A stretch of 64,000 nucleotides of DNA from Tolumonas auensis DSM 9187 (GCF_000023065.1 NC_012691.1:1780501-1844500), one strand, 5' to 3'. Counted from the stretch's first letter, positions 1 to 9,651 are shown. Made by a program: numbers and translations. The notes: generated from the sequence alone by a model not told the origin.

Positions 1-62
1 AGTCAATGGATGCTAAAGGGAATGTGTAAGATTGTTGATGCTAACGCAGAATGGGGCAGGAA

Positions 63-85
63 CGCGTTAGTTCTGAACTAACGCG
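63..85. repeat. Perfect 11-bp-arm palindrome
   Basis: The left arm CGCGTTAGTTC (63-73) and right arm GAACTAACGCG (75-85) are separated by one base. A second, weaker dyad follows at 103-109 (GTTAGTG) and 116-122 (CACTAAC) and shares the GTTAG core. There is no T-run, so it is not an obvious terminator; a protein-binding or recombination site is possible. Confidence 0.7.
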
Positions 86-135
86 CCGATGGACAAAAAT
101 GGGTTAGTGTATAACCACTAACTGCACTCAAGTAA

Positions 136-191
136 TAAAGTGTCATACTGCCATGGCTCGTTATGGCACTCTGATTTGGTATGATACTTTA
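136..191. repeat. Nested inverted repeat (cruciform-like)
   Basis: Outer arms at 136-148 (TAAAGTGTCATAC) and 179-191 (GTATGATACTTTA) match at 12 of 13 positions. Inside them a second perfect pair, TGCCAT (149-154) and ATGGCA (163-168), frames an 8-base loop. Such two-tier symmetry is more typical of a recombinase or replication-protein site than of a terminator. Its role is unknown. Confidence 0.65.
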
Positions 192-352
192 ATCGAAGCC
201 TACAACTGACGCTTTATTGTTCAACGCAGCCCTAAATTGTGTATTAAAGTAGCGAATTTTACCTTATTGGATGGTCGATATTTTTGTATATGGTAATTAT
301 GCTGAGGAGTTAGGCTCTTGAGTTCTCGCTGCTTATGTTGGCGCAATAGGCA

Positions 353-1558
353 TCACCATTCAACATTAGCTCGCGGTTTTCTGAGTCCTAGGGAATAATC
401 AAGTTCCTCGGTACGTTCCACCCAAATACCTGTGCGCATGCCAGCCGCATAACGCATATTAGCCGTTCGCCAGTCGCCCGAGGTGACATACCAAATCCTA
501 TCTTTTTCTACGATGATCCAATTAATGCCCACCTCAATAACATCTAAAATTACAAGAGATTGCAGATCAGATGGTTTGGCGCCGTTCATGGTGATGTAGT
601 TAATAATTTCTTCCATCGAAAGTTTTTTATGGGCATGCGCATTATCAAACGCGGGTGTATCTGCACGAAATCGTCTATTCGATTCTGAAAATTGACGTCG
701 CTGAGCCTCTTTGAGACGAGCTTCTTCCCATCGTTGTTGATCTCGAACTTCAGTATTTAACGCCTCCTGAGCGAGATAAGCTGCAAGTCGTGCATCTTCA
801 TCTTGTTTCTTAAGCCACTCATTTTCTGTTAGATGTTTAGTCTCATTAACCAGCTTCTCAAGATCTGCTATATGAACACTGGATGATTCAAAGGAAACTA
901 ATTGTTTAAACCGAACATCATCATAAATAAAATCAGACAAGCGAGAACGAATAGAGTGCAATTTATCTTTAGTTCGAAGTACGGGTTCCATGGCCACCAA
1001 ATCAATCACAACGACATCCGCAGTATTTGATACTAAAAGCAGTTCAGGTATTGGGCGTCCTTCATAGACAAAATAAATAACCAAATTTCTATTTTGAGTT
1101 AGCCCATCGACTACCACACCATTGAAATTACACTCTACGCGAATGTCCTGTGGGGACAATGAAATCACCTTGGCGGGAATGGTGATAGTGTAAGCAGGGA
1201 TAGAGAGTAATTCTTGTTTGCCATTGGCAGGCGAAACAGGAGATGGCCACGTTTGTGGTTCGCTGGTCAGATGATATTCAGGAATTACAAAATCTCGCTT
1301 CAATTCAGAAAGCAACTGTTTGCACATGGCCCGAATTGATACAACAAAAGAATAGTTACATTCCGTTTTTGTCTCCTCGTAAGAGTTTCGCGTTTTATGA
1401 GCAAAATGATCTATGCGGTCAATGCATTCGCGACCAACTAACGGAGTCTGACAGCCAGGGCAAATGCAACCGCATTTGAGCCCACGTGGGACTTCATCAA
1501 CCTCGACAAGCCGCCCTGTAGCAACATGAAACGCAAATGGGATCAGCGACTCGGCCAT
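353..1558 (-). CDS. CoiA-like zinc-ribbon protein, cargo of the mobile element
   Basis: A 401-residue protein. The start chosen is the ATG at 1558, preceded by GGAG at a spacing of seven bases; an upstream in-frame start lacks such a site. The N-terminus has the CoiA-type pattern: C-x-C-x-C-P-G-C followed by PLVGRE and DHFAHK (roughly residues 27-55), a likely zinc ribbon with a conserved His motif. The middle carries a charged, probably coiled-coil stretch around residues 230-290. CoiA proteins are known from competence, where they act on incoming DNA, and related domains occur in proteins of mobile elements; the function here is unproven. It lies about 235 bases behind the large recombinase gene on the same strand, so it may be co-transcribed cargo. 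Confidence 0.6.
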   Translation of the reverse strand: MAESLIPFAFHVATGRLVEVDEVPRGLKCGCICPGCQTPLVGRECIDRIDHFAHKTRNSYEETKTECNYSFVVSIRAMCKQLLSELKRDFVIPEYHLTSEPQTWPSPVSPANGKQELLSIPAYTITIPAKVISLSPQDIRVECNFNGVVVDGLTQNRNLVIYFVYEGRPIPELLLVSNTADVVVIDLVAMEPVLRTKDKLHSIRSRLSDFIYDDVRFKQLVSFESSSVHIADLEKLVNETKHLTENEWLKKQDEDARLAAYLAQEALNTEVRDQQRWEEARLKEAQRRQFSESNRRFRADTPAFDNAHAHKKLSMEEIINYITMNGAKPSDLQSLVILDVIEVGINWIIVEKDRIWYVTSGDWRTANMRYAAGMRTGIWVERTEELDYSLGLRKPRANVEW

Positions 1559-1792
1559 GATGTTTCTCCGGTGAAGAGACAGTTTTTCTATCAACAGTAT
1601 CACGAATGCAGGCTTATATCACGATTCGAGGTCTTGATTTCAGCCTAGCAGGGAAAGGAACATTTTCGTGTTAGAAATGGAAGTGTACTGAGCCTATGCT
1701 GCCATTTTAGTATGAGACTTTTACAGCAACATATCTGGCATATTTTCTGCTAGAAAAAAGCTGGTCATGATTTTCGCAATGATCTGTTCTTC

Positions 1793-4700
1793 TTATTGTA
1801 AATATAACGATAGTATTGCCATCAATTGAAAAAAAGAGAGATACACTCGTTGTCTGCGCCCTTTTGTAGATAGCCTCCGATTCACCAGAGCTATCTGCAA
1901 TGCACCCGTATGCCGGTATGCCTGTTTGATATAGTCAAATTCTCCCGTATATCCCTGCTCAAACACCAAGTCCCCTAATGGGCTTTGCTTTAATGCTTTG
2001 TACCATTCCTGTATTTTTTCGTTGGCTGTCTTTTCAGGATCAAGATACAGCGTTAGCCGTAAATGATTAGCTTTAAGACCCAGCTGATGGAGAAACTCTA
2101 AAAAATACTGCGTCTTTTTTATGCCCGGAGAACGGACAATGAAACCTTTTCCGGGTACGACATAAGCCAAGTTATAACAGGCTTTCTGAATAACATCCCA
2201 GGTGAGATCTTTCTGATCCAGCTTGTTCTGTACCCGTTCCAATAAGAATCGCAATATTCTTAAAGAACTTGATTGTCTTTGCTCCTTCTCATCCTGAGCG
2301 ACAAATTCCTGCTTTTCTCGCATCAACTGTGCTAGCCATGGTGCAAGGTTTGGTATCAGCGGCAACTTCCTCCCCCTGCCAGAACATGCATTCTGAATAG
2401 TTTCTGCCGCACTAAGTAACCGACGAATATCATCAGGATGCATGCCTTCATTTTCTGCAATTTGCTCAGGGGTAAGTTTGTGGCATGCCATTAAAATACT
2501 GGCCCAACCTAGTAAATTTCGCTTCGACACATCGTGATCGGTTTTTGCTTTAATTACAAAATCATGCAGCAGTGGTGAAGATGGTGACAGATCTTTTCCA
2601 TAAGGAATGGGCGCTAGCATATTTTCCTGTCGTTTCGTTTCAAATGACAGACGTAAAGCCAGATTATCAGCACAGTCCCGTCTGAGTTGAACCTTAGTTC
2701 TACCCAAAGTTTGAGTCAGATGTTTGTCTTTAATCGTTTCCCGAGCTTTCAGCAGCAAGTATGCCGCCAGATCTTTTAGGTGTAGGTAACTCGCAATTGT
2801 CGTGATGGGATTATTATGTCCAAGCAAATGACAAAGCACGAACATGCTTTTGCGACTGACAGGTTTAAGCCCTAGCCGGGTATGTAGTCTTTCAACTTGC
2901 TCCGCTGAAAAAAGTGGATGTTCAAACAGAGTTAATTGTTGTCGTGCTGCGGGTAGCAAGCTTGGATTAAGTCGGAACCATTGCCAGTTCGCAAAACTGT
3001 GCCGAAGATGATGAATCCGCAAGCGCTGATCACCAGTCACATGATGCAAAAGATCAGTAATAAGGTGAAATGCCTCTTCACTACTTTTACTGTCCTCAAA
3101 TAAAGTGCCTGTTGCTCTTAATGATTGACTTCTCCGGTACGCAACTTTATCGCGTAAAATCGCCAGAAAATTATCAGGCCAGAGCACATCTAACGGCAAT
3201 ATTCGTCGGGCGGCAGTAGATTTCAGCCCTCGCCTAACGCTGGGTCGGACATACAGATCGACGGGTCCGTTTGTTTCAACCGCGAACGTAAAATCTGCCA
3301 GTTGTAAAAACGCGGCTTCATTTCGTCGTAATCCACTAAAAAAACATAGACCAAGCAGCAGAATAGCATCTCGGCAAACAGTACCCTCCTGTTTCATCAG
3401 ATAGCTCATAATGAGTTCTATATGATGGGGAGATACCAGATTGGCATCCACTTCCCCATGTGCGACAGCAACCTCAAGTTCATTGACTGCCAGATCGGGT
3501 ACCAATTCGGAATCCCGTAGGTAAGAAGCCAGGTAGATCACAAAACCCTTACGATGTGCAGAGCTGATGTTCTGGCCTAATTCATTTAAAAGGTCGATCC
3601 AATTATCCGGTTCAAGTTCATCGATCCGGTACTGGCAAAAAAGAGATAAAAATGCAGGTCCTATACTTAGGACATAGTCGATGATAGTGCCGGGTTTCAA
3701 GCTGGCTTTGACTTGTCCCCCATCCGTTAACAAAGATTTGATCCAGGCCATCAGTAACCAGAGATACGGGGAATAAGTATCCTGATTATCGATTAGCCAT
3801 TCTGTAAACATCCTTATCAATTCTTTCTTACTGACGGCTAAACGTCCCGTTTTGTGCCGATCATCATCGGGTTTCAGCAGATCCAGCATTCGTCGCAATT
3901 CAGCTTCCTGAAGATCAACCGGCGTATAACGCTCTCTTAATGTTTGACGTTTCCAGCTACGTTTTTCGCGAACCGTCATTACTCGACTTACATCGCTTCG
4001 TTCGCTGTCGTTTTGGACTTTTTTGTCTGTAAGTATTCTCAGGAATGCGGTCCGGGACAGTGACTGACTTTTAAAAAAATTTGTGATGTAGCTGTAATGA
4101 ATAGGACTGATACGCAAAGATAGATCGGTTTTGCGCAGCAACTTCAGGGTTGCCACACTGACAGATGGATATTGCCAATCATCAATACTCCGCAGATAGG
4201 CGGAAATATAATAAGAAACTGTTTTTCGTGAATTAAGCGGATATATATCTTTCACTGATAGCCAGTGAAGCCACCAGATGGCCCCAGGTTCGGACAACAC
4301 ATAACGACAGTGGATATCAGGCTCATTCAGTTCAATACAAACGACCCCATTGATATATTCCAGTCGCGGTGCAGCATGAATCAACTGTAACGCCAGCGGC
4401 AAGCTTTCAACGTGTTCCTTAAAAAACAGATGTAATATTAATCGTCCAACGATCTCTTCTGGTCTTTGCAGTACTGTTGGTCGATATTGTTCTCTGTCCA
4501 ATATTGCCAGCAATTTTGCAGCTGCATTGATCCGGACCATGGCGTCCGGTCTGATCAAAGGTTTATCCCGGTGTAACTTAATGATGGCCGGTATTTTCGC
4601 TGAACCAATCTGATACTTATTCAATGCATGAAGTAAAATGATCTCCAGAATCATTAGTTCCAGAGACTGAATATCGACATCAGTGCGAAATTTATGGATC

Positions 4701-4909
4701 ACTCGTCGCAGATATTCTGATTCAAACCTATCTAATGTTTTATTAAGCTCGTGTAAATGAGCCATGCATTTAACAACATACACAACCTCTTCTCTCACAA
4801 ACTTAACTAGTGGGTGCTGACGAAGCTGATCCTCACAATGATCGGCCATAGTCTCTATGAACTCAGTCCTTAGTAAGTAAAGGTAAGCTCTGACGGTAAG
4901 CTTTTCCAT
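1793..4909 (-). CDS. Large tyrosine recombinase of a three-gene mobile module (Gamma-Mobile-Trio-like, GmtZ/GmtY type)
   Basis: A 1038-residue protein, far longer than a typical integrase (about 400). The catalytic signature of tyrosine recombinases is complete: Arg528 in GLRRNEA, a likely beta-hairpin Lys in RRGLKSTAARR, His633 and Arg636 in HHLRHSF, His698 in LLGH, and Tyr708 in ASYLHL. The catalytic domain therefore sits near residues 490-720, with about 490 residues before it and 330 after it of unknown fold. The gene overlaps the upstream large recombinase-like gene by 40 bases, which implies translational coupling. The three-gene layout (small protein, about 850 residues, about 1040 residues) fits my recollection of the Gamma-Mobile-Trio proteins GmtX/GmtY/GmtZ that mark mobile defence islands in gammaproteobacteria; the exact name for each gene needs a profile search. 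It should act in the cytoplasm on the ends of the element. Confidence 0.75.
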   Translation of the reverse strand: MEKLTVRAYLYLLRTEFIETMADHCEDQLRQHPLVKFVREEVVYVVKCMAHLHELNKTLDRFESEYLRRVIHKFRTDVDIQSLELMILEIILLHALNKYQIGSAKIPAIIKLHRDKPLIRPDAMVRINAAAKLLAILDREQYRPTVLQRPEEIVGRLILHLFFKEHVESLPLALQLIHAAPRLEYINGVVCIELNEPDIHCRYVLSEPGAIWWLHWLSVKDIYPLNSRKTVSYYISAYLRSIDDWQYPSVSVATLKLLRKTDLSLRISPIHYSYITNFFKSQSLSRTAFLRILTDKKVQNDSERSDVSRVMTVREKRSWKRQTLRERYTPVDLQEAELRRMLDLLKPDDDRHKTGRLAVSKKELIRMFTEWLIDNQDTYSPYLWLLMAWIKSLLTDGGQVKASLKPGTIIDYVLSIGPAFLSLFCQYRIDELEPDNWIDLLNELGQNISSAHRKGFVIYLASYLRDSELVPDLAVNELEVAVAHGEVDANLVSPHHIELIMSYLMKQEGTVCRDAILLLGLCFFSGLRRNEAAFLQLADFTFAVETNGPVDLYVRPSVRRGLKSTAARRILPLDVLWPDNFLAILRDKVAYRRSQSLRATGTLFEDSKSSEEAFHLITDLLHHVTGDQRLRIHHLRHSFANWQWFRLNPSLLPAARQQLTLFEHPLFSAEQVERLHTRLGLKPVSRKSMFVLCHLLGHNNPITTIASYLHLKDLAAYLLLKARETIKDKHLTQTLGRTKVQLRRDCADNLALRLSFETKRQENMLAPIPYGKDLSPSSPLLHDFVIKAKTDHDVSKRNLLGWASILMACHKLTPEQIAENEGMHPDDIRRLLSAAETIQNACSGRGRKLPLIPNLAPWLAQLMREKQEFVAQDEKEQRQSSSLRILRFLLERVQNKLDQKDLTWDVIQKACYNLAYVVPGKGFIVRSPGIKKTQYFLEFLHQLGLKANHLRLTLYLDPEKTANEKIQEWYKALKQSPLGDLVFEQGYTGEFDYIKQAYRHTGALQIALVNRRLSTKGRRQRVYLSFFQLMAILSLYLQ

Positions 4910-7416
4910 CCCACCTCCTTGAGCATCTCATCAAGTACCACGCCCAGTTGCATACTAACTTCGACATGGTTAAACGCAGAGTAATAGGCTAATGGCGCCT
5001 GTCCCGTCATCCAGTGACCCATTTGCCAGTCGATCCACTCCGGATCCACCTTTCGTTTTATCAATTCTGATTTAAGCCAGTGACGACCTGCATTAGCAGG
5101 AAGTTGCAGGTCAACCGGCTGTTCATTGATCAAATCTCGTGGTGCTATGTTGATGGGATACCATTGATCGTTTCGTTGTCGAAATAAAAACAGCGGGCCA
5201 AGTACCGTCCGTGAATTTTTTACCGTTTTATACCAATCTGCGGCTTCCGTTGGATGCTGCATCAATAACAGCTCATCCTGTCGTAGCTGACGATCAATCG
5301 TCTGTGCTAATTCAGGTAAGCGATAACGGATTAATTCTGCAAGGTGCCGTAAATGGTCTTCATAATAATGAAGTTGCTCTGAGAGCAGTGGTGATACACA
5401 AACTAGTCTGGCATGAGTAAAATCTGCATCGTCTTTATCACTGATCGCCAGCAGGCCATAAGTTTTAAGATGTAACGATAAAGCTGGTAACGGATTATGT
5501 ACGGCACGATATCCGGTCGCGAACATCAACAAAAAAGCGGTATAAAGTACATAACTATTGTGATACTGGATCACCGCCTCATACGGACAGTTCTTGGGAG
5601 GTTTGTGTTTATCCAGCCGGTTCATCAATGCAGATCGTAACTGTCTGCAGGTATCATTGGACGGCGTGAAAATCGAACCAACCGATTGATTGTAGATCCA
5701 GGCTCTGGGCTCAAAAAACAGAGGTAATGCTACTTTCGGATCAGCCAACTTAATATCCTGACTAATCGCCTGCCACATCCGTAACAATGCATCCTGACGA
5801 ACATCGTCATCAAGACACGCATAACTGCGTGCAACCCGCGTTTGTGTCAGTGCAAGCCGATAGCTGAAATCGAGTACGACGGGATCAATACAACCTGATG
5901 CAAAGCAATACCGCTGCATGAAGTTAATTAATTTCTCTGCATTGACCCGACCGCCTTCGATTACCTTATCTGAATATGACTTTAAGCGCTGCTGTAACAT
6001 CTCAGCGGTAATAGACTTATTCAATAACGGTTTTAGGCCTCCGGTATAACCGACCCGGATCAATGGCAGTAAAAAATCCGGGCAAGGCGTATAAATAAAT
6101 TCCTGAGTCTGGATTAGACCTTTAGATGCATCATCAAGGTGAGGTTTAGCAGAATACACCACCGGGAAACACCACCATCCGAGTCCTTGTTCATCAAGAT
6201 AAAGTCCTGATGTTAACTCATTCAAATCATCGAAAACGGACAGATCCAACAAGTCGTTAAACGTTTTCCCAAGTAATAACATTGCCCAACAAATCAAAGC
6301 CACTTCAAGACAAGCAGGATCGGAACGCTGTACTAATTTTTGTAGATATCGGACAAATCGAGCTAGTTCGGATCCTTTCAATAGCTCGGTATTTTGCAGT
6401 ACCACATTCTGACCTCGCCGCACTTTGGCCGTGACATCAATGGTTTTACGTCGCTGTAAACGCGGATCGAAGACTCGTGCCGGATTAGTAGTTTCCCGCT
6501 TATCCCTCATCTGTTCGCAACTACATTCTTCCTGAACAAAGTTTTGTAATGGATACATGTCGTCTGGTTCGAGACCATCAGACTTCATTTGTTCCGCTAA
6601 CGCTGGCAGCAGCTCTTGTAACTCATTATCATTGCCCTGTACCGGCGAACGCAGCGTTTTGTTGTATCGCCTTGCGACTCTCCGGTTAAAACGGCTAACC
6701 CTATTTTGCAGCCCTCCGGGAGTCCAATCCTCTAATAAAAAATGGTACACGCTGTGTAAATAATTCACATTTTTTTGTTCAATATTTGAATCGGTGCTTT
6801 TGCAAAAAACCACAATCTTCCTGGCCAATAATTCCGTGTCAGCCAGCCAACCGGGCTCGATTTGTTGAACAAATTTTGCCATATCGCCATTTTTACGATC
6901 AAACAGTAACCGGGTTGCACTACACACTTCTTGTTCACGTGTTTTACTAGGGGTGCTGAGATCATCATCTTGCAACAGCGTTAACCGGGAGTAATACAGC
7001 TCAATAAACAATAACTGTAGCAGCTGAGAATTTTTGTCTTTTGAATAGTTAATTGCACTAAATAGCCAAGCATAGAAGGGATTATCTTTACACCAGCCGT
7101 TACGCATATGCTTGTTATAAACAGTTTCGGAAATTATTTTGTTATCAGATGTAAACTCGTAGCGCAAAGCCGGGAAAAACCAGTCAGGAAACTTAAACTC
7201 TTTCTGTAGCCGATATTTAAGCGTTGCATCCTGAGAGTATTTGTCCAGATTATTCAGCACGATCATAATTCCGCGAGCATCCAGCGGAGCCTGGATACGA
7301 TCAAGCCAATCACTCAAAAATTCATCTATTTCGTAACGCTCAGTATCAGGTTGATACCGTTTTGTATAATTGAAAAAATACTCAGTAAGGATTTTCAGGG
7401 TCGTATCATCATTCAT
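4870..7416 (-). CDS. Second large tyrosine-recombinase-like protein of the trio
   Basis: An 848-residue protein whose C-terminal part has a variant tyrosine recombinase signature: Arg637 in TGYRAVHN, His779 and Lys782 in GRHWLKSE (Lys where Arg is usual), His801 in QMGHW, and Tyr811/Tyr812 in LAYYSAF. The N-terminal 600 residues are unrecognised. The nucleophile and most catalytic positions are kept, so it may be active or may partner the 1038-residue enzyme. Its start overlaps the end of the small upstream gene by 8 bases and its end overlaps the next recombinase by 40 bases, so the three are one transcription and translation unit. Paired large recombinases with a small third protein point to a Gamma-Mobile-Trio-like system; other multi-recombinase modules such as Tn554-type or RIT elements have smaller proteins. 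Confidence 0.7.
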   Translation of the reverse strand: MNDDTTLKILTEYFFNYTKRYQPDTERYEIDEFLSDWLDRIQAPLDARGIMIVLNNLDKYSQDATLKYRLQKEFKFPDWFFPALRYEFTSDNKIISETVYNKHMRNGWCKDNPFYAWLFSAINYSKDKNSQLLQLLFIELYYSRLTLLQDDDLSTPSKTREQEVCSATRLLFDRKNGDMAKFVQQIEPGWLADTELLARKIVVFCKSTDSNIEQKNVNYLHSVYHFLLEDWTPGGLQNRVSRFNRRVARRYNKTLRSPVQGNDNELQELLPALAEQMKSDGLEPDDMYPLQNFVQEECSCEQMRDKRETTNPARVFDPRLQRRKTIDVTAKVRRGQNVVLQNTELLKGSELARFVRYLQKLVQRSDPACLEVALICWAMLLLGKTFNDLLDLSVFDDLNELTSGLYLDEQGLGWWCFPVVYSAKPHLDDASKGLIQTQEFIYTPCPDFLLPLIRVGYTGGLKPLLNKSITAEMLQQRLKSYSDKVIEGGRVNAEKLINFMQRYCFASGCIDPVVLDFSYRLALTQTRVARSYACLDDDVRQDALLRMWQAISQDIKLADPKVALPLFFEPRAWIYNQSVGSIFTPSNDTCRQLRSALMNRLDKHKPPKNCPYEAVIQYHNSYVLYTAFLLMFATGYRAVHNPLPALSLHLKTYGLLAISDKDDADFTHARLVCVSPLLSEQLHYYEDHLRHLAELIRYRLPELAQTIDRQLRQDELLLMQHPTEAADWYKTVKNSRTVLGPLFLFRQRNDQWYPINIAPRDLINEQPVDLQLPANAGRHWLKSELIKRKVDPEWIDWQMGHWMTGQAPLAYYSAFNHVEVSMQLGVVLDEMLKEVGWKSLPSELTFTY

Positions 7417-8005
7417 TAGTTTTCCCTCTCAGCGCAAAGGGAATGAATGTCTTAGAACTGATCCCTAACCAATCACACAATTCCTGCTTGGTTTTAATAG
7501 ACGGAAATATTTGCTGCCAATGTTCATGCTGAAATAATGATTCATGAACGGGGCAATCAAACCAAGCATATAAATGATCGGCTAATTGAGACGAAGATCC
7601 GAGAAAACATTGCTTTAACAGATTTCGTGTTAGCTCGTTGAGGAGTAACAATTCTCTGATTTCGCGAGTCGGCGGCTTATCCAGTATGAATACCGGAACT
7701 GCCGTTAACATTTTCTCTGATGAGATGTGTTGCAGAATACGGTGATATGTAAAAATCCCGGAAAGCACCTTTATACGTTCATCACCATTTCTCTTATATC
7801 CGATGATGGGTTGTTGAATTGCATCCAGCAAGATCAATCCATAATCTTGCTTTGAATCAAGAAGTGGTAACCCCTTCAGACTGGCGACATAAGATGATCG
7901 ATCCAGTAATTTTCGGCACACGTCGTCAAGCTCTAAGAGCTCAACATCTGTATTCACAAATTGTCCTTTTGAAAGCAAATTTTGAGCAAACGCGGAGAGA
8001 CCCAT
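7409..8005 (-). CDS. Small first protein of the recombinase trio (GmtX-like), possible ParB-like fold
   Basis: A 198-residue protein, first gene of the trio. Its start is supported by GGGAG four bases upstream. I do not recognise a named family with certainty. The middle part (around residues 70-135) reads like a ParB/Srx-type nuclease or NTP-binding fold, with a G-Y-K-R-N-G turn, then VPVFILD and a helix ending LLLLNELTR, comparable to the ELALIENLQR helix of ParB proteins. The end (KTKQELCDWLGISSKTF) resembles a helix-turn-helix. That would suit an accessory DNA-binding factor for the two recombinases. It overlaps the next gene by 8 bases. Family assignment is inference from position and size. 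Confidence 0.55.
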   Translation of the reverse strand: MGLSAFAQNLLSKGQFVNTDVELLELDDVCRKLLDRSSYVASLKGLPLLDSKQDYGLILLDAIQQPIIGYKRNGDERIKVLSGIFTYHRILQHISSEKMLTAVPVFILDKPPTREIRELLLLNELTRNLLKQCFLGSSSQLADHLYAWFDCPVHESLFQHEHWQQIFPSIKTKQELCDWLGISSKTFIPFALRGKTNE

Positions 8006-8306
8006 ACAGCTCCCAAATAAGCACGTACTAGAGAAAAAAGGAAATCTAGAATTTGTGCCTATTCTTTGCTAATTAACTGAACTGATTGCAATAAGCACTA
8101 TCAAAGAATGCGATCAGGTTCAAATTTAAATTCATAGGGCATTGTTTTATATAAATTTAAGAGGAATGGATATGTTGATGCAGCGGTGGAAACCATTCTG
8201 AGTATACTGAAATTTTCTATAAAATTTTTAGTTCGAGACTTTCCAGATTGTAAATGGTTGGAATAAGCCCTGAACCTGTCAAAGGATAACAGGGCTATTA
8301 TGTACA
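8006..8306. other. Intergenic region between the mobile module and the urease genes
   Basis: AT-rich, no gene seen; a short open frame at 8101-8307 has no recognisable content. It contains the att-like repeat at 8032-8069 and a weak dyad, AGCCCTG (8267-8273) with CAGGGCT (8290-8296), just downstream of ureG, which could help end the urease transcript although no T-run follows it. This is the likely junction between the mobile element and the urea block. Confidence 0.5.
8032..8069 (+). repeat. Att-like direct repeat, left copy
   Basis: This 38-base stretch aligns without gaps to 30429-30466 with 31 identities, in the same orientation. The shared parts include a 14-base identical block AGAAAAAAGGAAAT and TTTGTGCC. 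It lies 27 bases upstream of the first gene of the recombinase trio, where an integrase arm-binding or attachment site would be expected. Weaker similarity continues to the right to a shared CAATAA. Confidence 0.6.
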
Positions 8307-8930
8307 TTACGCTTTCGGCGTTAACATGCCATGCGTCACAATGAAGTCGATGATGGTATCAACCCCCTGACCGGCTTTCAGATTGGCGAATGTCCACGGT
8401 TTTTCCGGGCGCATGCGGTTGGTGTCTGATTCCATGACATCTAAACGAGCGCCGACATACGGGGCCAAATCGATTTTATTGATCACTAATAAATCGGACT
8501 TGGTAATGCCCGGCCCGCCTTTGCGTGGAATTTTCTCCCCTTCCGCCACATCAATCACATAGATGGTCATATCGGCGAGTTCGGGGCTGAATGTGGCACT
8601 CAGATTGTCGCCACCACTCTCAACGAAAACCACATCAAGATTACCAAATTTTTCACTTAACGCTTCGACAGCAGCCAGATTCATTGATGCATCTTCGCGG
8701 ATCGCGGTGTGTGGGCAGCCACCGGTTTCCACACCGACAATACGCTCTGCGGCTAACGCACCGGCTTCGGTTAAAATTCGCTGATCTTCTTTGGTGTAGA
8801 TATCGTTGGTGACCACAGCGATCTCGAAATGATTACGCATCTTTTTACATAATACTTCCAACAACGCAGTCTTGCCAGATCCAACAGGGCCGCCAACGCC
8901 AACTCGTAATGGGGATGATGTTTGAGTCAT
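8307..8930 (-). CDS. ureG: Urease accessory GTPase UreG
   Basis: A 207-residue SIMIBI-class GTPase that powers nickel insertion into apo-urease together with UreD(H)-UreF. The P-loop GGPVGSGKT is near residues 8-17, the nickel-binding C-P-H motif is in GGCPHTA, and the N-K-I-D guanine-specificity motif is present near residue 150. Length and motifs match enterobacterial UreG. It is the last gene of the urt-ure block and follows ureF by 22 bases. Confidence 0.97.
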   Translation of the reverse strand: MTQTSSPLRVGVGGPVGSGKTALLEVLCKKMRNHFEIAVVTNDIYTKEDQRILTEAGALAAERIVGVETGGCPHTAIREDASMNLAAVEALSEKFGNLDVVFVESGGDNLSATFSPELADMTIYVIDVAEGEKIPRKGGPGITKSDLLVINKIDLAPYVGARLDVMESDTNRMRPEKPWTFANLKAGQGVDTIIDFIVTHGMLTPKA

Positions 8931-8952
8931 AAGAGTGTCCTTTCCAATCTGG

Positions 8953-9648
8953 TTATGAGCGGAATAACCGCGTGTATTGTATTTCGTGGCACGCGCTGGC
9001 GATGGCGAGGCAGGTTAAACTGCCGCCGATCTCATCGTCTTCCACAGCGCAAGCCCGTTTGTATTTTTCCGGCAGTTGTGCGGATAACTTTCGAAGCAAT
9101 GTCTGACCCGCTTGCTGACCGATGGGCACTAATTTAATGGCGGCCATCACTGCGCCTTCCAGCAGTGCAAACCCCCAGCCAAGAGCAAGTTGCTCGACAC
9201 TGAGATTATTTTTAGCACCAAACCACGCCATGCCGGCCAGTTGCGAGCGTTTCAGATGAACGGCCATATCAAAGCTACCGGGAATACCCCAATCTTTGAT
9301 CACGCGGTAAAACGCATCACCGCGCTGTCCCTCTTCCAACCGGAATTCTTCGCTCTCGCGACTCGCTACCAGCAGGTCGATTGCTCCCACAAAAGCAGTG
9401 AGATCGTCTTGCTGGGCGGCAGAGTAAAGGCGGTTGAGAAGCGGCCAGTCGAGATAGACCAGCCCTTCATCCATCTGATCAGTCAGCCATTGTTCAAATT
9501 CAGCAGCATTTTTGACCCAGCCAGCTTCTACTGCCCACTCCAACCCTTGCGAGTAAGTAAATCCGCCCACGGGCAAATTCGGGCTCATCAGTTGAAACAG
9601 TTGTAACCAACTGACCGGCGAGGTCTGATCCAGCGCTGAAAACGTCAT
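8953..9648 (-). CDS. ureF: Urease accessory protein UreF
   Basis: A 231-residue all-helical protein that bridges UreD(H) and UreG in the urease activation complex and couples GTP hydrolysis to nickel delivery. Recognisable family stretches are [14 protein letters not shown] and [13 protein letters not shown] at the N-terminus. The gene starts 3 bases after the end of the ureJ gene, so the two are closely coupled. Normal length; nothing odd seen. Confidence 0.95.
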   Translation of the reverse strand: MTFSALDQTSPVSWLQLFQLMSPNLPVGGFTYSQGLEWAVEAGWVKNAAEFEQWLTDQMDEGLVYLDWPLLNRLYSAAQQDDLTAFVGAIDLLVASRESEEFRLEEGQRGDAFYRVIKDWGIPGSFDMAVHLKRSQLAGMAWFGAKNNLSVEQLALGWGFALLEGAVMAAIKLVPIGQQAGQTLLRKLSAQLPEKYKRACAVEDDEIGGSLTCLAIASACHEIQYTRLFRS

Positions 9649-9651
9649 TTA

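Larger units (their letters stand above)
1..352. other. Intergenic left edge, rich in dyads, no gene seen
   Basis: No convincing reading frame is visible here. The stretch lies downstream of the CoiA-like gene and holds three inverted repeats listed separately (63-85, 103-122 and the nested pair at 136-191). It may include the outer boundary of the mobile element that carries the recombinase trio, but no duplicated target or tRNA end is visible in the sequence available. Confidence 0.5.

Noticed and set aside
63-122. Possible integron attC site around the GTTAG/CTAAC motifs
   Set aside because: The RYYYAAC and GTTRRRY boxes and the usual paired inner boxes are not in the right order or spacing, and no integron integrase or cassettes are seen.
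8101-8307. Minus-strand frame of 68 codons between the trio and ureG
   Set aside because: Low-complexity, AT-driven, no ribosome site or recognisable motif; better read as intergenic.
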